A DNA stretch of 53,426 nucleotides from the NCBI RefSeq assembly GCF_001044425.1, contig NZ_LFML01000068.1, forward strand, positions 1 through 53,426. The letters are read 5' to 3'. A program made the translations under genes and the position numbers. Positions 40,023 through 48,974 of the stretch are shown one piece after another. The notes under the pieces are model-generated. The model was not told the origin of the DNA. It saw nothing but the letters and a program-made list of their open reading frames with translations, and searched no databases. This DNA comes from Streptomyces roseus. GTDB lineage: Bacteria; Actinomycetota; Actinomycetes; Streptomycetales; Streptomycetaceae. The first letter of the stretch is position 1. Each line of letters opens with the position of its first letter.

Positions 40023-40877
40023 TCAGCTGCCTTCGGTGATCTGCGGGGCCGGCTCGGCCTTGTAGCCGGCGGGGCCGAGGTTCGCGTCCACGGCCTTCTG
40101 CCAGGAGCCGTCGTCGACCATCTTCTTGAGCGCGGCGTTGACCTTGGTCTGCAGGTCCTTGTCGCCCTTCTTCAGGCCGATGCCGTAGGGCTCGTTGCTC
40201 AGGTTCAGACCGGCGAGCTTGAACTTGCCCTTGTTCTTCTCCTGCGCGGCGTAGCCGGCGAGGATCGAGTTGTCCGTGGTCAGGGCGTCGACGGCCTTGT
40301 TCTCCAGGCCCGTCAGGCACTCGGAGTAGCCGGGGTTCTCCTTGAGGTCCGCCTCGGGCGCCAGCTTGGTCTTGACGTTCTGCGCCGAGGTGGAACCGGC
40401 CACCGAGCAGAGCTTCTTCTTGTTGAGGTCCTCGGCCTTGGTGATCGAGGTGTCGTCGGCGCGGACCAGCAGGTCCTGGTGGGCCAGGAAGTACGGGCCG
40501 GCGAAGTCGACCTTCGCCTTGCGCTTGTCGTTGATCGTGTAGGTCGCGACGACCAGCTTCACGTCACCGTTGGCGATCAGGTTCTCGCGCTCGGCGCTGA
40601 CGGCCTGCTTGAACTCGATCTGGTCGGGCTGGTAGCCGAGCTCCTTGGCGACGTAGGTCGCCACGTCCACGTCGAAGCCGCTGTACTTGCCGTCCGGGGT
40701 CTTGAGGCCGAGACCCGGCTGGTCGAACTTGATGCCGATGACGATCTTGTCCTTCTTGGCGCCGGCGGACGCGCCGCCGTCACTGCTCGCCTTGTCGCTG
40801 CTGCCGCCGCAGGCGGTCGCCGTCAGGGCGAGGACCGCGGCAACGGCTGCGGCCGCACCGGCCTTGAAAACCTTCAT
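40023..40877 (-). CDS. gluB: Glutamate-binding lipoprotein GluB
   Basis: 284 residues. A lipoprotein signal peptide ends in TATAC with Cys23. The mature part is a type-II periplasmic-binding fold: IVIGIKFDQPGLGLKTPDGKYSGFDVDVATYVAKELGY (read in parts) has the amino-acid-binding family motif GFDVD. It captures glutamate at the cell surface for GluCD. ATG 40877 is followed by a canonical signal sequence. There are 89 nt between gluA and gluB. Confidence 0.95.
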   Translation of the reverse strand: MKVFKAGAAAAVAAVLALTATACGGSSDKASSDGGASAGAKKDKIVIGIKFDQPGLGLKTPDGKYSGFDVDVATYVAKELGYQPDQIEFKQAVSAERENLIANGDVKLVVATYTINDKRKAKVDFAGPYFLAHQDLLVRADDTSITKAEDLNKKKLCSVAGSTSAQNVKTKLAPEADLKENPGYSECLTGLENKAVDALTTDNSILAGYAAQEKNKGKFKLAGLNLSNEPYGIGLKKGDKDLQTKVNAALKKMVDDGSWQKAVDANLGPAGYKAEPAPQITEGS

Positions 40878-40966
40878 GATGAACTTCCCTCGGATGAGAC
40901 GTTGTTGGGCGACGAGCGGCGACAGGTCAGTCGCGCTGCCACGGGATCACTACCAGAGCAAGACCG

Positions 40967-41737
40967 TCAGTGGTGCAGGATCTTCGAAAGGAAGTCCTTC
41001 GCACGGTCACTGCGCGGATTGCTGAAGAACTGCTCGGGTGCGGCCTCTTCGACGATCTTGCCATCGGCCATGAAGACGACGCGATTGGCCGCGGACCGGG
41101 CGAAGCCCATCTCGTGCGTGACGACCACCATCGTCATGCCCTCCCGGGCGAGCTGCTGCATGACCTCCAGCACCTCGTTGATCATCTCCGGGTCGAGCGC
41201 CGAGGTCGGCTCGTCGAACAGCATCACCTTCGGGTCCATCGCCAGCGCGCGGGCGATCGCCACGCGCTGCTGCTGACCGCCGGACAGCTGCGCCGGGTAC
41301 TTGTCGGCCTGCGAGCCGACACCCACCCGGTCCAGCAGGGACTTGGCCTTCTCCAGCGCGGCGGCCGAGTCCGTCTTGCGGACCTTGAGCTGACCGAGCA
41401 TCACGTTCTGCAGCACCGTCTTGTGCGCGAACAGGTTGAAGGACTGGAAGACCATGCCCACATCGGCGCGCAGCCGGGCCAGTTCCCGCCCCTCCGACGG
41501 CAGTTCCTTGCCGTCGACCGTGATGGTGCCCGAGTCGATCGTCTCCAGGCGGTTGATGGTCCGGCACAGCGTGGACTTGCCCGATCCCGAAGGACCGATG
41601 ACGACCACGACCTCACCGCGGGCAATGCTCAGATCGATGTCCTGAAGCACGTGCAGCGCGCCGAAGTGCTTGTTGACGTTGCTCAGTACGACCAGGTCGT
41701 CCGCGGCCGGGGCCGCATCCTGCGCGTCCTTGGTCAC
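40967..41737 (-). CDS. gluA: Glutamate ABC transporter ATP-binding protein GluA
   Basis: 256 residues, a single ABC ATPase: Walker A GPSGSGKST, Q-loop VFQSFNLFAH, signature LSGGQQQR, Walker B VMLFDEPTSALDPE and switch His in VVTHEMGFA. It energises glutamate uptake. Start: GTG 41737 is preceded by GGAG at 5 nt. ATG 41752 would add codons GGA-GTA-TCA, which are rare here and include that Shine-Dalgarno. First gene of gluABCD, divergent from gluR. Confidence 0.94.
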   Translation of the reverse strand: MTKDAQDAAPAADDLVVLSNVNKHFGALHVLQDIDLSIARGEVVVVIGPSGSGKSTLCRTINRLETIDSGTITVDGKELPSEGRELARLRADVGMVFQSFNLFAHKTVLQNVMLGQLKVRKTDSAAALEKAKSLLDRVGVGSQADKYPAQLSGGQQQRVAIARALAMDPKVMLFDEPTSALDPEMINEVLEVMQQLAREGMTMVVVTHEMGFARSAANRVVFMADGKIVEEAAPEQFFSNPRSDRAKDFLSKILHH

Positions 41738-41835
41738 TGATACTCCGCTCATCGGCTTCTTGCTCCGTCCTCCTCGGTTGGGAGGACAGTAGTGACGTGG
41801 CGCGCACACCGTCACCACATCTGAGGGAGAATTGA

Positions 41836-41917
41836 GCATAACGAAACGGCCTCGCTCCGATACGCTCCGTGCGCACCGGGCTCTCGGGTGCGGATCGCCC
41901 GTACCGGGTGCATAACG
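41836..41917. promoter_or_regulatory. Repeated GCATAACG elements in the gluA/gluR divergent region
   Basis: GCATAACG occurs at 41836-41843 and 41910-41917, 74 bp apart, both followed by purine-rich (G)AA. A TTGACG at 41943-41948 could be the gluR -35. Three CAGGAAA copies at 42000-42021 precede gluR and include its ribosome-binding purines. I suggest the GCATAACG pair as GluR contact sites. Confidence 0.4.
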
Positions 41918-42031
41918 GAAGACTCGCCGGAGCGGAACCCCCTTGACGTGGGCCTCTTCATCGGCGTGGATGCAGGGTGGCCCCACCGCGGGCCCTGATC
42001 AGGAAAACAGGAAACAGGAAAGGGGGACGCC

Positions 42032-42736
42032 ATGAGACTGCTGCTCGTCGAGGACGACGACCACGTCGCCGCCGCCCTGTCCGCGATCCTCGCCCGGCAC
42101 GGCTTCCAGGTGACCCACGCCCGCAGCGGCGAGGAGGCCCTGCAGGCCCTGCTGCCGGCCGGAGCTCCCCCCTTCGGCGTCGTCCTCCTGGACCTCGGCC
42201 TGCCCGACCAGGACGGGTACGAGGTGTGCGGCAAGATCCGCAAGCGCACCTCGACGCCCGTGATCATGGTGACGGCGCGCGCCGACGTCCGCTCGCGCAT
42301 CCACGGCCTCAACATGGGCGCGGACGACTACGTCACCAAGCCGTACGACACCGGTGAACTCCTCGCACGCATCCACGCCGTCGCCCGGCGCACCGGCGCC
42401 TCCGAAGAGGCCGCCGCGACCGGGACGGGCTCCCCCGACGTGGTCCGCATCGGCCCGGTCAGCATCGAACTGCCGACCCGCCGCGTCAGCGTGGACGGAG
42501 TCGACGTGCCCCTCACCCGCAAGGAGTTCGACCTGCTCGCGCTGCTCGCCCAGCGCCCCGGGGTCGTCTTCCGGCGCGAGCAGATCATCAGTGAGGTGTG
42601 GCGCACCAGCTGGGAGGGGACCGGCCGGACCCTGGAGGTCCACGTGGCCTCGCTGCGCTCCAAGCTGCGCATGCCCGCCCTCATCGAGACCGTCCGCGGG
42701 GTGGGCTACCGGCTCGTCACCCCGGCCGCGCCCTAG
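42032..42736 (+). CDS. gluR: OmpR-family response regulator GluR
   Basis: 234 residues. The receiver domain (1-120) has the acidic pair EDDD, phospho-acceptor Asp in VVLLDLGLPDQDG (~Asp54) and Lys in VTKPYD. A winged-helix output domain (~140-230) ends with LEVHVASLRSKL and TVRGVGYRL. In S. coelicolor GluR-GluK senses glutamate and controls the adjacent gluABCD operon. The ATG follows AAAGGGGGA. gluK begins 12 nt after its stop. Confidence 0.93.
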   Translation: MRLLLVEDDDHVAAALSAILARHGFQVTHARSGEEALQALLPAGAPPFGVVLLDLGLPDQDGYEVCGKIRKRTSTPVIMVTARADVRSRIHGLNMGADDYVTKPYDTGELLARIHAVARRTGASEEAAATGTGSPDVVRIGPVSIELPTRRVSVDGVDVPLTRKEFDLLALLAQRPGVVFRREQIISEVWRTSWEGTGRTLEVHVASLRSKLRMPALIETVRGVGYRLVTPAAP

Positions 42737-42748
42737 GGGAGTGTCCTC

Positions 42749-44161
42749 GTGCGCGCCCGTCTGCTCCCCCTGCTCGTCGTCCTGATGGCGGGCGTGCTCC
42801 TCGCCCTCGGGTTCCCGCTCGCCGTGAGCCTGGCCGCGGGGCAGCAGCAGCGCGTGGTGGTCGACCGGATCGACGACAGCGCCCGATTCGCCGCCCTCGC
42901 CCAGTTCGTCATCGACGCCGAGGGTTCCGGCTCCGCCGGCGCCACCGAGCGCCTGGAGACGCTCCAGCTGGAACTCGCCCGCTACCAGCAGCTGTACGGC
43001 ATCCGCGTCGGCATCTTCCTGCGCGACGACAACGCCATGGCCCGCGCCCCCGGCTGGTGGGAGCTCCCGGAGGCGGGCGAGGGCCGCCGCGCCTTCTCCG
43101 AGGCCCTCGCCGGGCGCCGCAGCCACGACCCGGCCCAGGTGTGGCCCTGGCAGACGCGCGGCAAGCTGCTCGTCGCCTCCCCGGTCGTCCTCGACGGCGA
43201 CGTGGTCGCGGTCGTCGTCACCGAGTCGCCCACCGACCAGATGCGGGCCCGCATCCTGGAAGGCTGGCTGATCATCGTCGCCGGGCTCGCCGCGGCGATG
43301 CTCGTGGCCTTCGGCGCCGCCCTCGTGCTCACCCGCTGGGTGCTCAAGCCGGTGCGGACCCTCGACGCGGCCGCCCACGGCATCGCCACCGGGCGGATGA
43401 ACTCCCGGGTCGCGGCGGCCGGCGGGCCCCCGGAACTCCAACGCCTGGCGCATTCGTTCAACGAGATGGCCGACAACGTGGAAGAGGTCCTGGAGCAGCA
43501 GCGGGCGTTCGTCGCCGACGCCTCCCACCAGCTGCGCAACCCGCTCGCGGCACTGCTCCTGCGGATCGAGCTGCTCGCCCTGGAACTGCCCGAGGGCAAC
43601 GAGGAGATCGCCTCCGTGCGGGCCGAGGGAAAGCGCCTGACCCAGGTCCTGGACGACCTGCTGGACCTGGCGCTGGCCGAGCACACCTCCGCCGAGCTCA
43701 GCCTCACCGACATCGGCGCGCTGACCGCGGAGCGCGTCGCCTCCTGGCGCTCGTACGCCGAGGAGAAGGGCGTACGGCTCACCGAGACGGGCCGGACCGC
43801 CGTCACGGGCTGGGCCGATCCGATCGCGCTCTCCAGCGCGCTCGACGCCGTCATCGACAACGCCCTCAAGTTCACCCCGGAGGGCGAGGAGGTCGAGGTG
43901 TCGGTCGCCGCGGCCGGGTCCTTCGTGCACGTCGTCGTCGCCGACCGCGGGCCCGGTCTCACCGACGAGGAGCTGCTCCGCGTCGGCGACCGGTTCTGGC
44001 GCAGCGGCCGCCACCAGAACGTCAAGGGCTCCGGGCTCGGCCTGTCGATCTCCCGGGCGCTGCTCGCCGCGGGCGGCGGGTCCCTCGCCTACGAGAAGAA
44101 CCCGCCGCACGGGCTGCGGGTGACGGTGGCCGTCCCGCGCAGCGATCCGCACTCGGCCTGA
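42749..44161 (+). CDS. gluK: Sensor histidine kinase GluK
   Basis: 470 residues with a GTG start. TM1 (~5-30), an extracellular sensor (~35-165) and TM2 (~168-192) are followed by HAMP (~193-245). HisKA has FVADASHQLRNPLAAL (acceptor His ~263). HATPase has DNALKFT, ADRGPGL and GSGLGLSI. It is co-transcribed with gluR and is the expected glutamate sensor. All catalytic motifs are present. Confidence 0.93.
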   Translation: MRARLLPLLVVLMAGVLLALGFPLAVSLAAGQQQRVVVDRIDDSARFAALAQFVIDAEGSGSAGATERLETLQLELARYQQLYGIRVGIFLRDDNAMARAPGWWELPEAGEGRRAFSEALAGRRSHDPAQVWPWQTRGKLLVASPVVLDGDVVAVVVTESPTDQMRARILEGWLIIVAGLAAAMLVAFGAALVLTRWVLKPVRTLDAAAHGIATGRMNSRVAAAGGPPELQRLAHSFNEMADNVEEVLEQQRAFVADASHQLRNPLAALLLRIELLALELPEGNEEIASVRAEGKRLTQVLDDLLDLALAEHTSAELSLTDIGALTAERVASWRSYAEEKGVRLTETGRTAVTGWADPIALSSALDAVIDNALKFTPEGEEVEVSVAAAGSFVHVVVADRGPGLTDEELLRVGDRFWRSGRHQNVKGSGLGLSISRALLAAGGGSLAYEKNPPHGLRVTVAVPRSDPHSA

Positions 44162-44187
44162 GGGCCGGGAGCCCCGACAGCGGCCCT
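44161..44187. terminator. Weak terminator candidate between gluK and the GH85 gene
   Basis: AGGGCCG (44161-44167) and CGGCCCT (44181-44187) form a 7-bp stem with a 13-nt loop between convergent genes. No T run. Confidence 0.35.
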
Positions 44188-44194
44188 CGGGCCG

Positions 44195-46348
44195 TCAGGT
44201 CCAGGGGAGCGCGGTGGCGGCCGGGACGGAGGCCACGTACAGCTCGTCCACGGACCGGACCTCGAAGCGGACCGCGGGCTCCCGCCCGGCCCGTGTGACG
44301 GCCGGGAGGTACAGGGCCGTTCCGCAGGTGCCGCCGAGGAAGCGGCGGGTGCCGTCCGGGAGCAGCCGGTGCAGTTCGTAGTGGCGGACCGGTCCGGCCG
44401 CCCGCCGCCAGGACAGCCGTACGGCGGCCGTGCCGTCCTGCTGGGCCGAGGCGTCGACGGTCAGGGCGCCCGGAGCCGCCGGGCGCCGCCGCGCGGTGTC
44501 CTCGCGTACCGACACGGCGCCGAGCCGCCAGGACACGGCCCCGCCCCCGCGTGCCGTGATCCGTACGGCGATCCCGTACGCGGTCCTGCCGCCCAGGGCC
44601 GCCAAGGCGATCCGGGAGGTGCGCCAGACGCCGGCGGCGGAGGCCTTTGCAGGGGCCTTCATCCAGGTGTACGGGACCGGCTCGCCCGGGGCGGCCGGCT
44701 CGCGCGTGGCCACGCCCACCTCGACGGTGACCGTCCCCGACTCGGTCGCGTGCACCAGTTCCAGCACCGCGGACGCGGTCAGCGGCAGCCGGGTGCAGTG
44801 CAGTCCGACGGCGGCGGGGGCGGTCAGGGAGCCGGACACGAGGAGGCTGGATCCGCCGCGCCAGGCCCGCGCGAAGTCCAGCGTGACGGAGGGCCGCGCT
44901 CCGGTGGTCTCGACGGCCCAGCGGCGGCCCGGCAGCCGGTCCTGGAGCCCGAGGTGGTTCCACGGGGTGTCGCCGGTGACCCTGCCGTCCTCGTACCAGC
45001 GCTCCCCGTGCCCGGTGTTGAAGGCGCAGGCGAAGGGCAGCGCGGTGACGGTGGACCGGTCCGCGACGGCGGTGGCGGGCGCCCGCCAGGTGCCCTCGGG
45101 GGCCGGGTGTGCGGGGTCGAGGGACTCGCCGGTCCAGAACCGCTCGTCGGCGCGGTGGAAGGCGCCGGGGGAGCGGTCGGTGAGGTGGCCCAGGGTCCAC
45201 TCGGGCCGGTAGAAGCCGAAGCTGACGACGTGGGCGCGCTCGCGCGGGATGATCGCGTCCCAGCGGACGCCGGAGTCCCAGCCCTCGGACTCCACGTCCA
45301 GGGCCGCCCACAGCTCGTGACGGGAGCGGCCCAGCCGGTCGGCGAGCGCGCCGGAGGCGGCCAGGGTCTGCGGGGTCCAGCGGAAGTCGACGAACATCGT
45401 GTCCGCGACCCGGCCCGCACGGTCCTCGAAGAACTCCTGGTTGAGCGCGTTGAGGGCGCCCTGCCAGCCGACCCGGCCCGTGCTGTTCATGGCGTCGTAC
45501 CAGGTGGTCCGCAGCCCGTACGGTGCGCCGGCCGCTCGCAGGGCGCGCAGGAAGGCCCGCATCCGCGCGGCGAGCGCGCTGTCCCCGCCGTCGGTCTCGG
45601 CGTTCACGAACCAGCCGTCGAACCCGTGGGTCCGCGCCACCAGTACGAGCTTCTCGGCGATCGGGAACCGGCCTTGGGAGTCCTGCCGGACGAGGTCCCG
45701 GGTCCACTGGAGGTCGCCGCCGTACACGACGGGCGGCAGGAAGACGTTGCCGAGCACCGGGACGCCGTGGCGGTGGGCGGCGTCGACGACGGGCGCGTTC
45801 GGGGCCAGCACGATGCCCTCGCCCGAGGAGCCGCCCCAGAACACCAGCTCGTCGAGGTACGCCCAGTGCGTGAGGGCGTAGTGGTCGGCGGTGGCGGAGC
45901 CCTGGGAGGGGTTGCGGGCGGTGGGCCCGAAGGAGACCAGGGAGGAGATCCGGGCCTGGCCGGCCCGGGCCCCCGCGTTCGGGGGCACCGGCGTGAAGCG
46001 GGGCGCGAGCGGCACGGACGCGGTGTTGTACGCGAGGTCCGGATCGGACTCGGGGGTCCACCGGCTGAGGGAGCGCCAGGTGATGCCGGGGCCGGGGACG
46101 CCCGGGGGGAGGGAGTCGGGGAACCAGTACGAGGCGTACGGGGCCAGGTCGGGGGCGGCCTCCGCCGCCGGGGGCCGCAGCGGGGGCGCGGCCTGTGCCT
46201 CGGTGGCGGAGCCGACGCCGCCGAGCAGCGCCGCGGCGCCCGCTCCGGCCCCGGCGGCGAGGACGCGGCGACGGGACGGCGGGGGCGAGGCCGGCCGGCG
46301 TGAGGGGCAGGCGGTGCGAGGGTCGGCGCCGTTGTCGGACTCGGACAT
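44195..46348 (-). CDS. Secreted GH85 endo-beta-N-acetylglucosaminidase
   Basis: 717 residues. A Tat signal (SRRRVLAAGAGAGAAAL... to about AQA) directs export. The GH85 catalytic barrel follows, with ASYWFPDSLPPG, HWAYLDELVFWGG and VLGNVFLPPVVYGG. The catalytic pair is N249-x-E251 in GWFVNAETDG, where Asn stabilises the oxazoline and Glu is the acid/base. A beta-sandwich region (~420-600) and a C-terminal fibronectin-III-like domain (~620-717) complete it. GH85 enzymes cut between the two core GlcNAc residues of N-glycans. Start: ATG 46348 with GAGGAG at 5 nt. It lies downstream of the GH5 gene on the same strand, 47 nt apart. Confidence 0.88.
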   Translation of the reverse strand: MSESDNGADPRTACPSRRPASPPPSRRRVLAAGAGAGAAALLGGVGSATEAQAAPPLRPPAAEAAPDLAPYASYWFPDSLPPGVPGPGITWRSLSRWTPESDPDLAYNTASVPLAPRFTPVPPNAGARAGQARISSLVSFGPTARNPSQGSATADHYALTHWAYLDELVFWGGSSGEGIVLAPNAPVVDAAHRHGVPVLGNVFLPPVVYGGDLQWTRDLVRQDSQGRFPIAEKLVLVARTHGFDGWFVNAETDGGDSALAARMRAFLRALRAAGAPYGLRTTWYDAMNSTGRVGWQGALNALNQEFFEDRAGRVADTMFVDFRWTPQTLAASGALADRLGRSRHELWAALDVESEGWDSGVRWDAIIPRERAHVVSFGFYRPEWTLGHLTDRSPGAFHRADERFWTGESLDPAHPAPEGTWRAPATAVADRSTVTALPFACAFNTGHGERWYEDGRVTGDTPWNHLGLQDRLPGRRWAVETTGARPSVTLDFARAWRGGSSLLVSGSLTAPAAVGLHCTRLPLTASAVLELVHATESGTVTVEVGVATREPAAPGEPVPYTWMKAPAKASAAGVWRTSRIALAALGGRTAYGIAVRITARGGGAVSWRLGAVSVREDTARRRPAAPGALTVDASAQQDGTAAVRLSWRRAAGPVRHYELHRLLPDGTRRFLGGTCGTALYLPAVTRAGREPAVRFEVRSVDELYVASVPAATALPWT

Positions 46349-46395
46349 GCGGGCTCCTCGGGGACGGTGGCGGTGGCCGTGGCGGTGACGGGCGG

Positions 46396-47676
46396 TCAGC
46401 GGGCGTGCGTTCGGATGACCTCGGGTACGCGCAGCACCTGCGTGATGCCGCGCGCCGACAGATGGGCGGGGTCCTCGGCCAGCTCGGCCAGGACCACCGC
46501 GGGGCGCACCCCCTGGGCCGTGAGCGAGGCCCAGGCCTCGAAGAAGGCGCCGCCCGGCGCGCACACCGAGCGCCGCGGCGCAGCCCGCGCCCCGCCGACG
46601 TCCACCGCCAGCGCGGTGGACCGTACGGCCGGGCGGTGTTCCCGGCCCCGCCACCGCGCCGCGATCCGGGCGACGGCCGCGCCGGCGGGCTTGACCCGGC
46701 GGTCGTTGGTGAGCAGGCCGAGCCCGTACTCCAGCTCGGGGAAGTCCGCGAGCTCCCGGGACACGTCGTGCGAGCACCACCAGGTCACGCCCCACAGGTC
46801 CGGGCAGTCCAGCGCGTTCGCCACGGTCGCCTCCGCGAAGGCGGCGGCGTGCTCCGGCGGGATCGACGGCGCGGGCGCCCCCACCTCCTGGAGCCACACC
46901 GGCCGGTGCGCCTCGCGCGCCCACGCCTTCGACAGTTCGACCAGGTACGCGGCGTGGTGCTCGGTGGCCGTACCGGTGCGGCCGTGGAGCTGGGCGGTGC
47001 CGTTGAACACCCAGGAGTGCACGGCCGTGGCCCCGCCCAGCCGGGCCGCCTGGTCCGGAGTGAAGGGGTGGCCGTCCCGGTACCAGGCGGCGTCGTACTC
47101 GGCGTGCACGTGGAGCCGGCCCGGCGCGCCCTTCCCGCACGCCGCGAGCATCCGCTCCAGCCAGCGGCCGGCCTGCTCCCCGGTGATCCGGTCGGGATCC
47201 GGATGGGGGCCGTCGGAGAACTGGTTGACCTCGTTGCCGACCGTCATGCCGAGGAAGTTGGGCCGGTCGGCGAGGGCGGCGGCCAGCGTGCGCAGGTACT
47301 CCTCCTGCGCGGCGACGACGTCCGGATCGGTGAAGAGGTTCCGCCGGTGCCAGGTCCCCGTCCACGCGGGCAGGAAGTCGAAGCTCGACAAGTGCCCTTG
47401 CAGGCCGTCCACGTTGACGTCGAGCCCGCGCTCGGCGGCCGCGTCGGCGAGCGCGACGAGCTGTTCGACGGCGCGCGGCCGGATGAGCGTCCGGTTCGGC
47501 TGGAACACGGGCCACAGCGGGAAGACCCGTACGTGGTCCAGTCCGAGCGCGGATATCGAGTCGAGGTCGGCCCTGACCTCGTCGAGGTCGAAGTCGAGCC
47601 AGTGGTGGAACCAGCCGCGGGAGGGGGTGTAGTTGGCGCCGAAACGGAGCGGACGAGGGGCGGGTTCGCCGGGCAT
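46396..47676 (-). CDS. GH5-type glycosidase, beta-mannosidase candidate
   Basis: 426 residues, no signal peptide, so cytoplasmic. A clan GH-A barrel is clear: GANYTPSRGWFHHWLDFD at the N-terminus, VRVFPLWPVFQPN, acid/base Glu149 in TVGNEVNQF and nucleophile Glu264 in PVWLQEVGAP. Sequence character and size fit GH5 subfamily 18, whose studied members are beta-mannosidases acting on the Man-beta-1,4-GlcNAc N-glycan core; subfamily assignment is from memory. The pairing with a secreted GH85 enzyme makes that substrate sensible. It is transcribed divergently from the LacI regulator. Confidence 0.8.
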   Translation of the reverse strand: MPGEPAPRPLRFGANYTPSRGWFHHWLDFDLDEVRADLDSISALGLDHVRVFPLWPVFQPNRTLIRPRAVEQLVALADAAAERGLDVNVDGLQGHLSSFDFLPAWTGTWHRRNLFTDPDVVAAQEEYLRTLAAALADRPNFLGMTVGNEVNQFSDGPHPDPDRITGEQAGRWLERMLAACGKGAPGRLHVHAEYDAAWYRDGHPFTPDQAARLGGATAVHSWVFNGTAQLHGRTGTATEHHAAYLVELSKAWAREAHRPVWLQEVGAPAPSIPPEHAAAFAEATVANALDCPDLWGVTWWCSHDVSRELADFPELEYGLGLLTNDRRVKPAGAAVARIAARWRGREHRPAVRSTALAVDVGGARAAPRRSVCAPGGAFFEAWASLTAQGVRPAVVLAELAEDPAHLSARGITQVLRVPEVIRTHAR

Positions 47677-47764
47677 GAGGCGTCCTGGAGTTCTCGGGAA
47701 TTCGCCGGGTGGGGCACAACCTGCCGGGTGCGGGGAGTGAAGTCAACAGGGCCTGGGACGGCTG

Positions 47765-47782
47765 TACTTAAGCGCTTCAGTA
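47765..47782. promoter_or_regulatory. LacI-type operator between the GH5 and lacI-family genes
   Basis: TACTTAAGCGCTTCAGTA is a near-perfect palindrome (8 of 9 pairs match) with the central AAGCGCTT core often seen in LacI-family operators. It lies about midway between the two divergent starts. Confidence 0.65.
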
Positions 47783-47818
47783 CCGTTGACAGAAGGGTTT
47801 CGGCCTCTCAAGCTGGTC

Positions 47819-47838
47819 GAACTAATGCGGTTTAGTTC
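47819..47838. promoter_or_regulatory. Second palindrome GAACTAA-N6-TTAGTTC
   Basis: Perfect 7-bp arms at 47819-47825 and 47832-47838, 51 nt upstream of the LacI start. It could bind a second regulator, or the same one. TTGACA at 47786-47791 lies between it and the LacI-type operator. Confidence 0.5.
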
Positions 47839-47888
47839 CGGCATTCCGAATGCGTACGGAAATGGCCCGGGGGAAGAGCAGGCACGTC

Positions 47889-48947
47889 ATGGCCCGCAGG
47901 CCCACCATCAAGGACATCGCCCGCCGGGCCGGAGTGTCCGAAAGCGCCGTCTCCTTCGCGCTCAACGACCGGCCCGGCGTCTCCCAGGACACCCGCGCCC
48001 GGATCCGCCGCGTCGCCGAGGAGCTGGGCTGGCAGCCCAACAGCGCCGCGCGGGCGCTGTCCGGCGAGCGCTCCGGCGCGGTCGGACTCGTCCTCGCCCG
48101 GCCCGCGCAGACCCTCGGCGTCGAGTCCTTCTTCCTCCAGTTGGTCTCCGGCATCCAGGAGGTGCTCGCCGCGGACCGGGTCGCGCTGCTCTTCCAGGTC
48201 GTGGACGGCATCGACGCCGAATGCGCCGTGTACCGCCGCTGGTGGGCCGAGCGGCGCGTGGACGGGGTCCTCGTCGTGGACGCGCGGACGCAGGACCCGC
48301 GGCCGGAGCTCCTCGCGCTGCTCGGGCTCCCGGCCGTGATCATCGGGGGGACGGCCTCAGGCGGCGCCGGCTCAGCCGAGGGCACGGGCGGCGAGGCGTC
48401 CTCGGTATGGGCCGACGACGCCCGGGCCATGGCCCAGGTCGTGGACCACCTGCACGGCCTGGGCCACCGGCGGATCACCCACATCGCCGGGCTGCCGGAC
48501 CTCGCCCACACCGCCCGCCGCATCGCCTCGCTGCGCGCCGATGCGAAGGCGCGCGGGCTCGACCCGGAGCACGTGCGCTCGGTGGTCACCGACTACTCCG
48601 ACACCGAGGGGGCGGCCGCCACCCGCAGGGTCCTCGCCGAGCCCGAACCGCCCACCGCGCTCGTCTACGACAACGACGTGATGGCGGTCGCCGGCCTCGC
48701 CGTAGCCGCCGAGCTGGGCATCGCGGTCCCCGGCCGGATCTCCGTGGTCGCGTGGGACGACTCGGCGCTGTGCCGGGTCCCCCACCCCCGCCTCACCGCC
48801 CTCGTGCGCGACACCGCGGGGTTCGGACGGCTCGCCGCCGAGGAGCTGCTCGCCGTGCTGGCCGGAAGCCCCCCGAGGGCCCGGGAGAGCGAGCGGCCGC
48901 GGCTGGAGCCCCGGGAGAGTACGGCCCCGCCGGCGGCCGCATACTGA
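47889..48947 (+). CDS. LacI family transcriptional regulator
   Basis: 352 residues. HTH and hinge: PTIKDIARRAGVSESAVSFALND (read in parts, residues 4-26) and NSAARALSGERSG. The sugar-binding PBP1-like core runs ~65-335 (VGLVLARP, DGVLVVDAR, HRRITHIAG, ALVYDNDVMAVAGL, ISVVAWDDS). It is probably a repressor released by a glycan breakdown product, acting on the divergent GH5-GH85 operon and its own operon. ATG 47889 is placed by the conserved start of the HTH; ATG 47862 is possible. Confidence 0.9.
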   Translation: MARRPTIKDIARRAGVSESAVSFALNDRPGVSQDTRARIRRVAEELGWQPNSAARALSGERSGAVGLVLARPAQTLGVESFFLQLVSGIQEVLAADRVALLFQVVDGIDAECAVYRRWWAERRVDGVLVVDARTQDPRPELLALLGLPAVIIGGTASGGAGSAEGTGGEASSVWADDARAMAQVVDHLHGLGHRRITHIAGLPDLAHTARRIASLRADAKARGLDPEHVRSVVTDYSDTEGAAATRRVLAEPEPPTALVYDNDVMAVAGLAVAAELGIAVPGRISVVAWDDSALCRVPHPRLTALVRDTAGFGRLAAEELLAVLAGSPPRARESERPRLEPRESTAPPAAAY

Positions 48948-48974
48948 TCCGGACCCCTTCCTGGAGCCGCTTCC

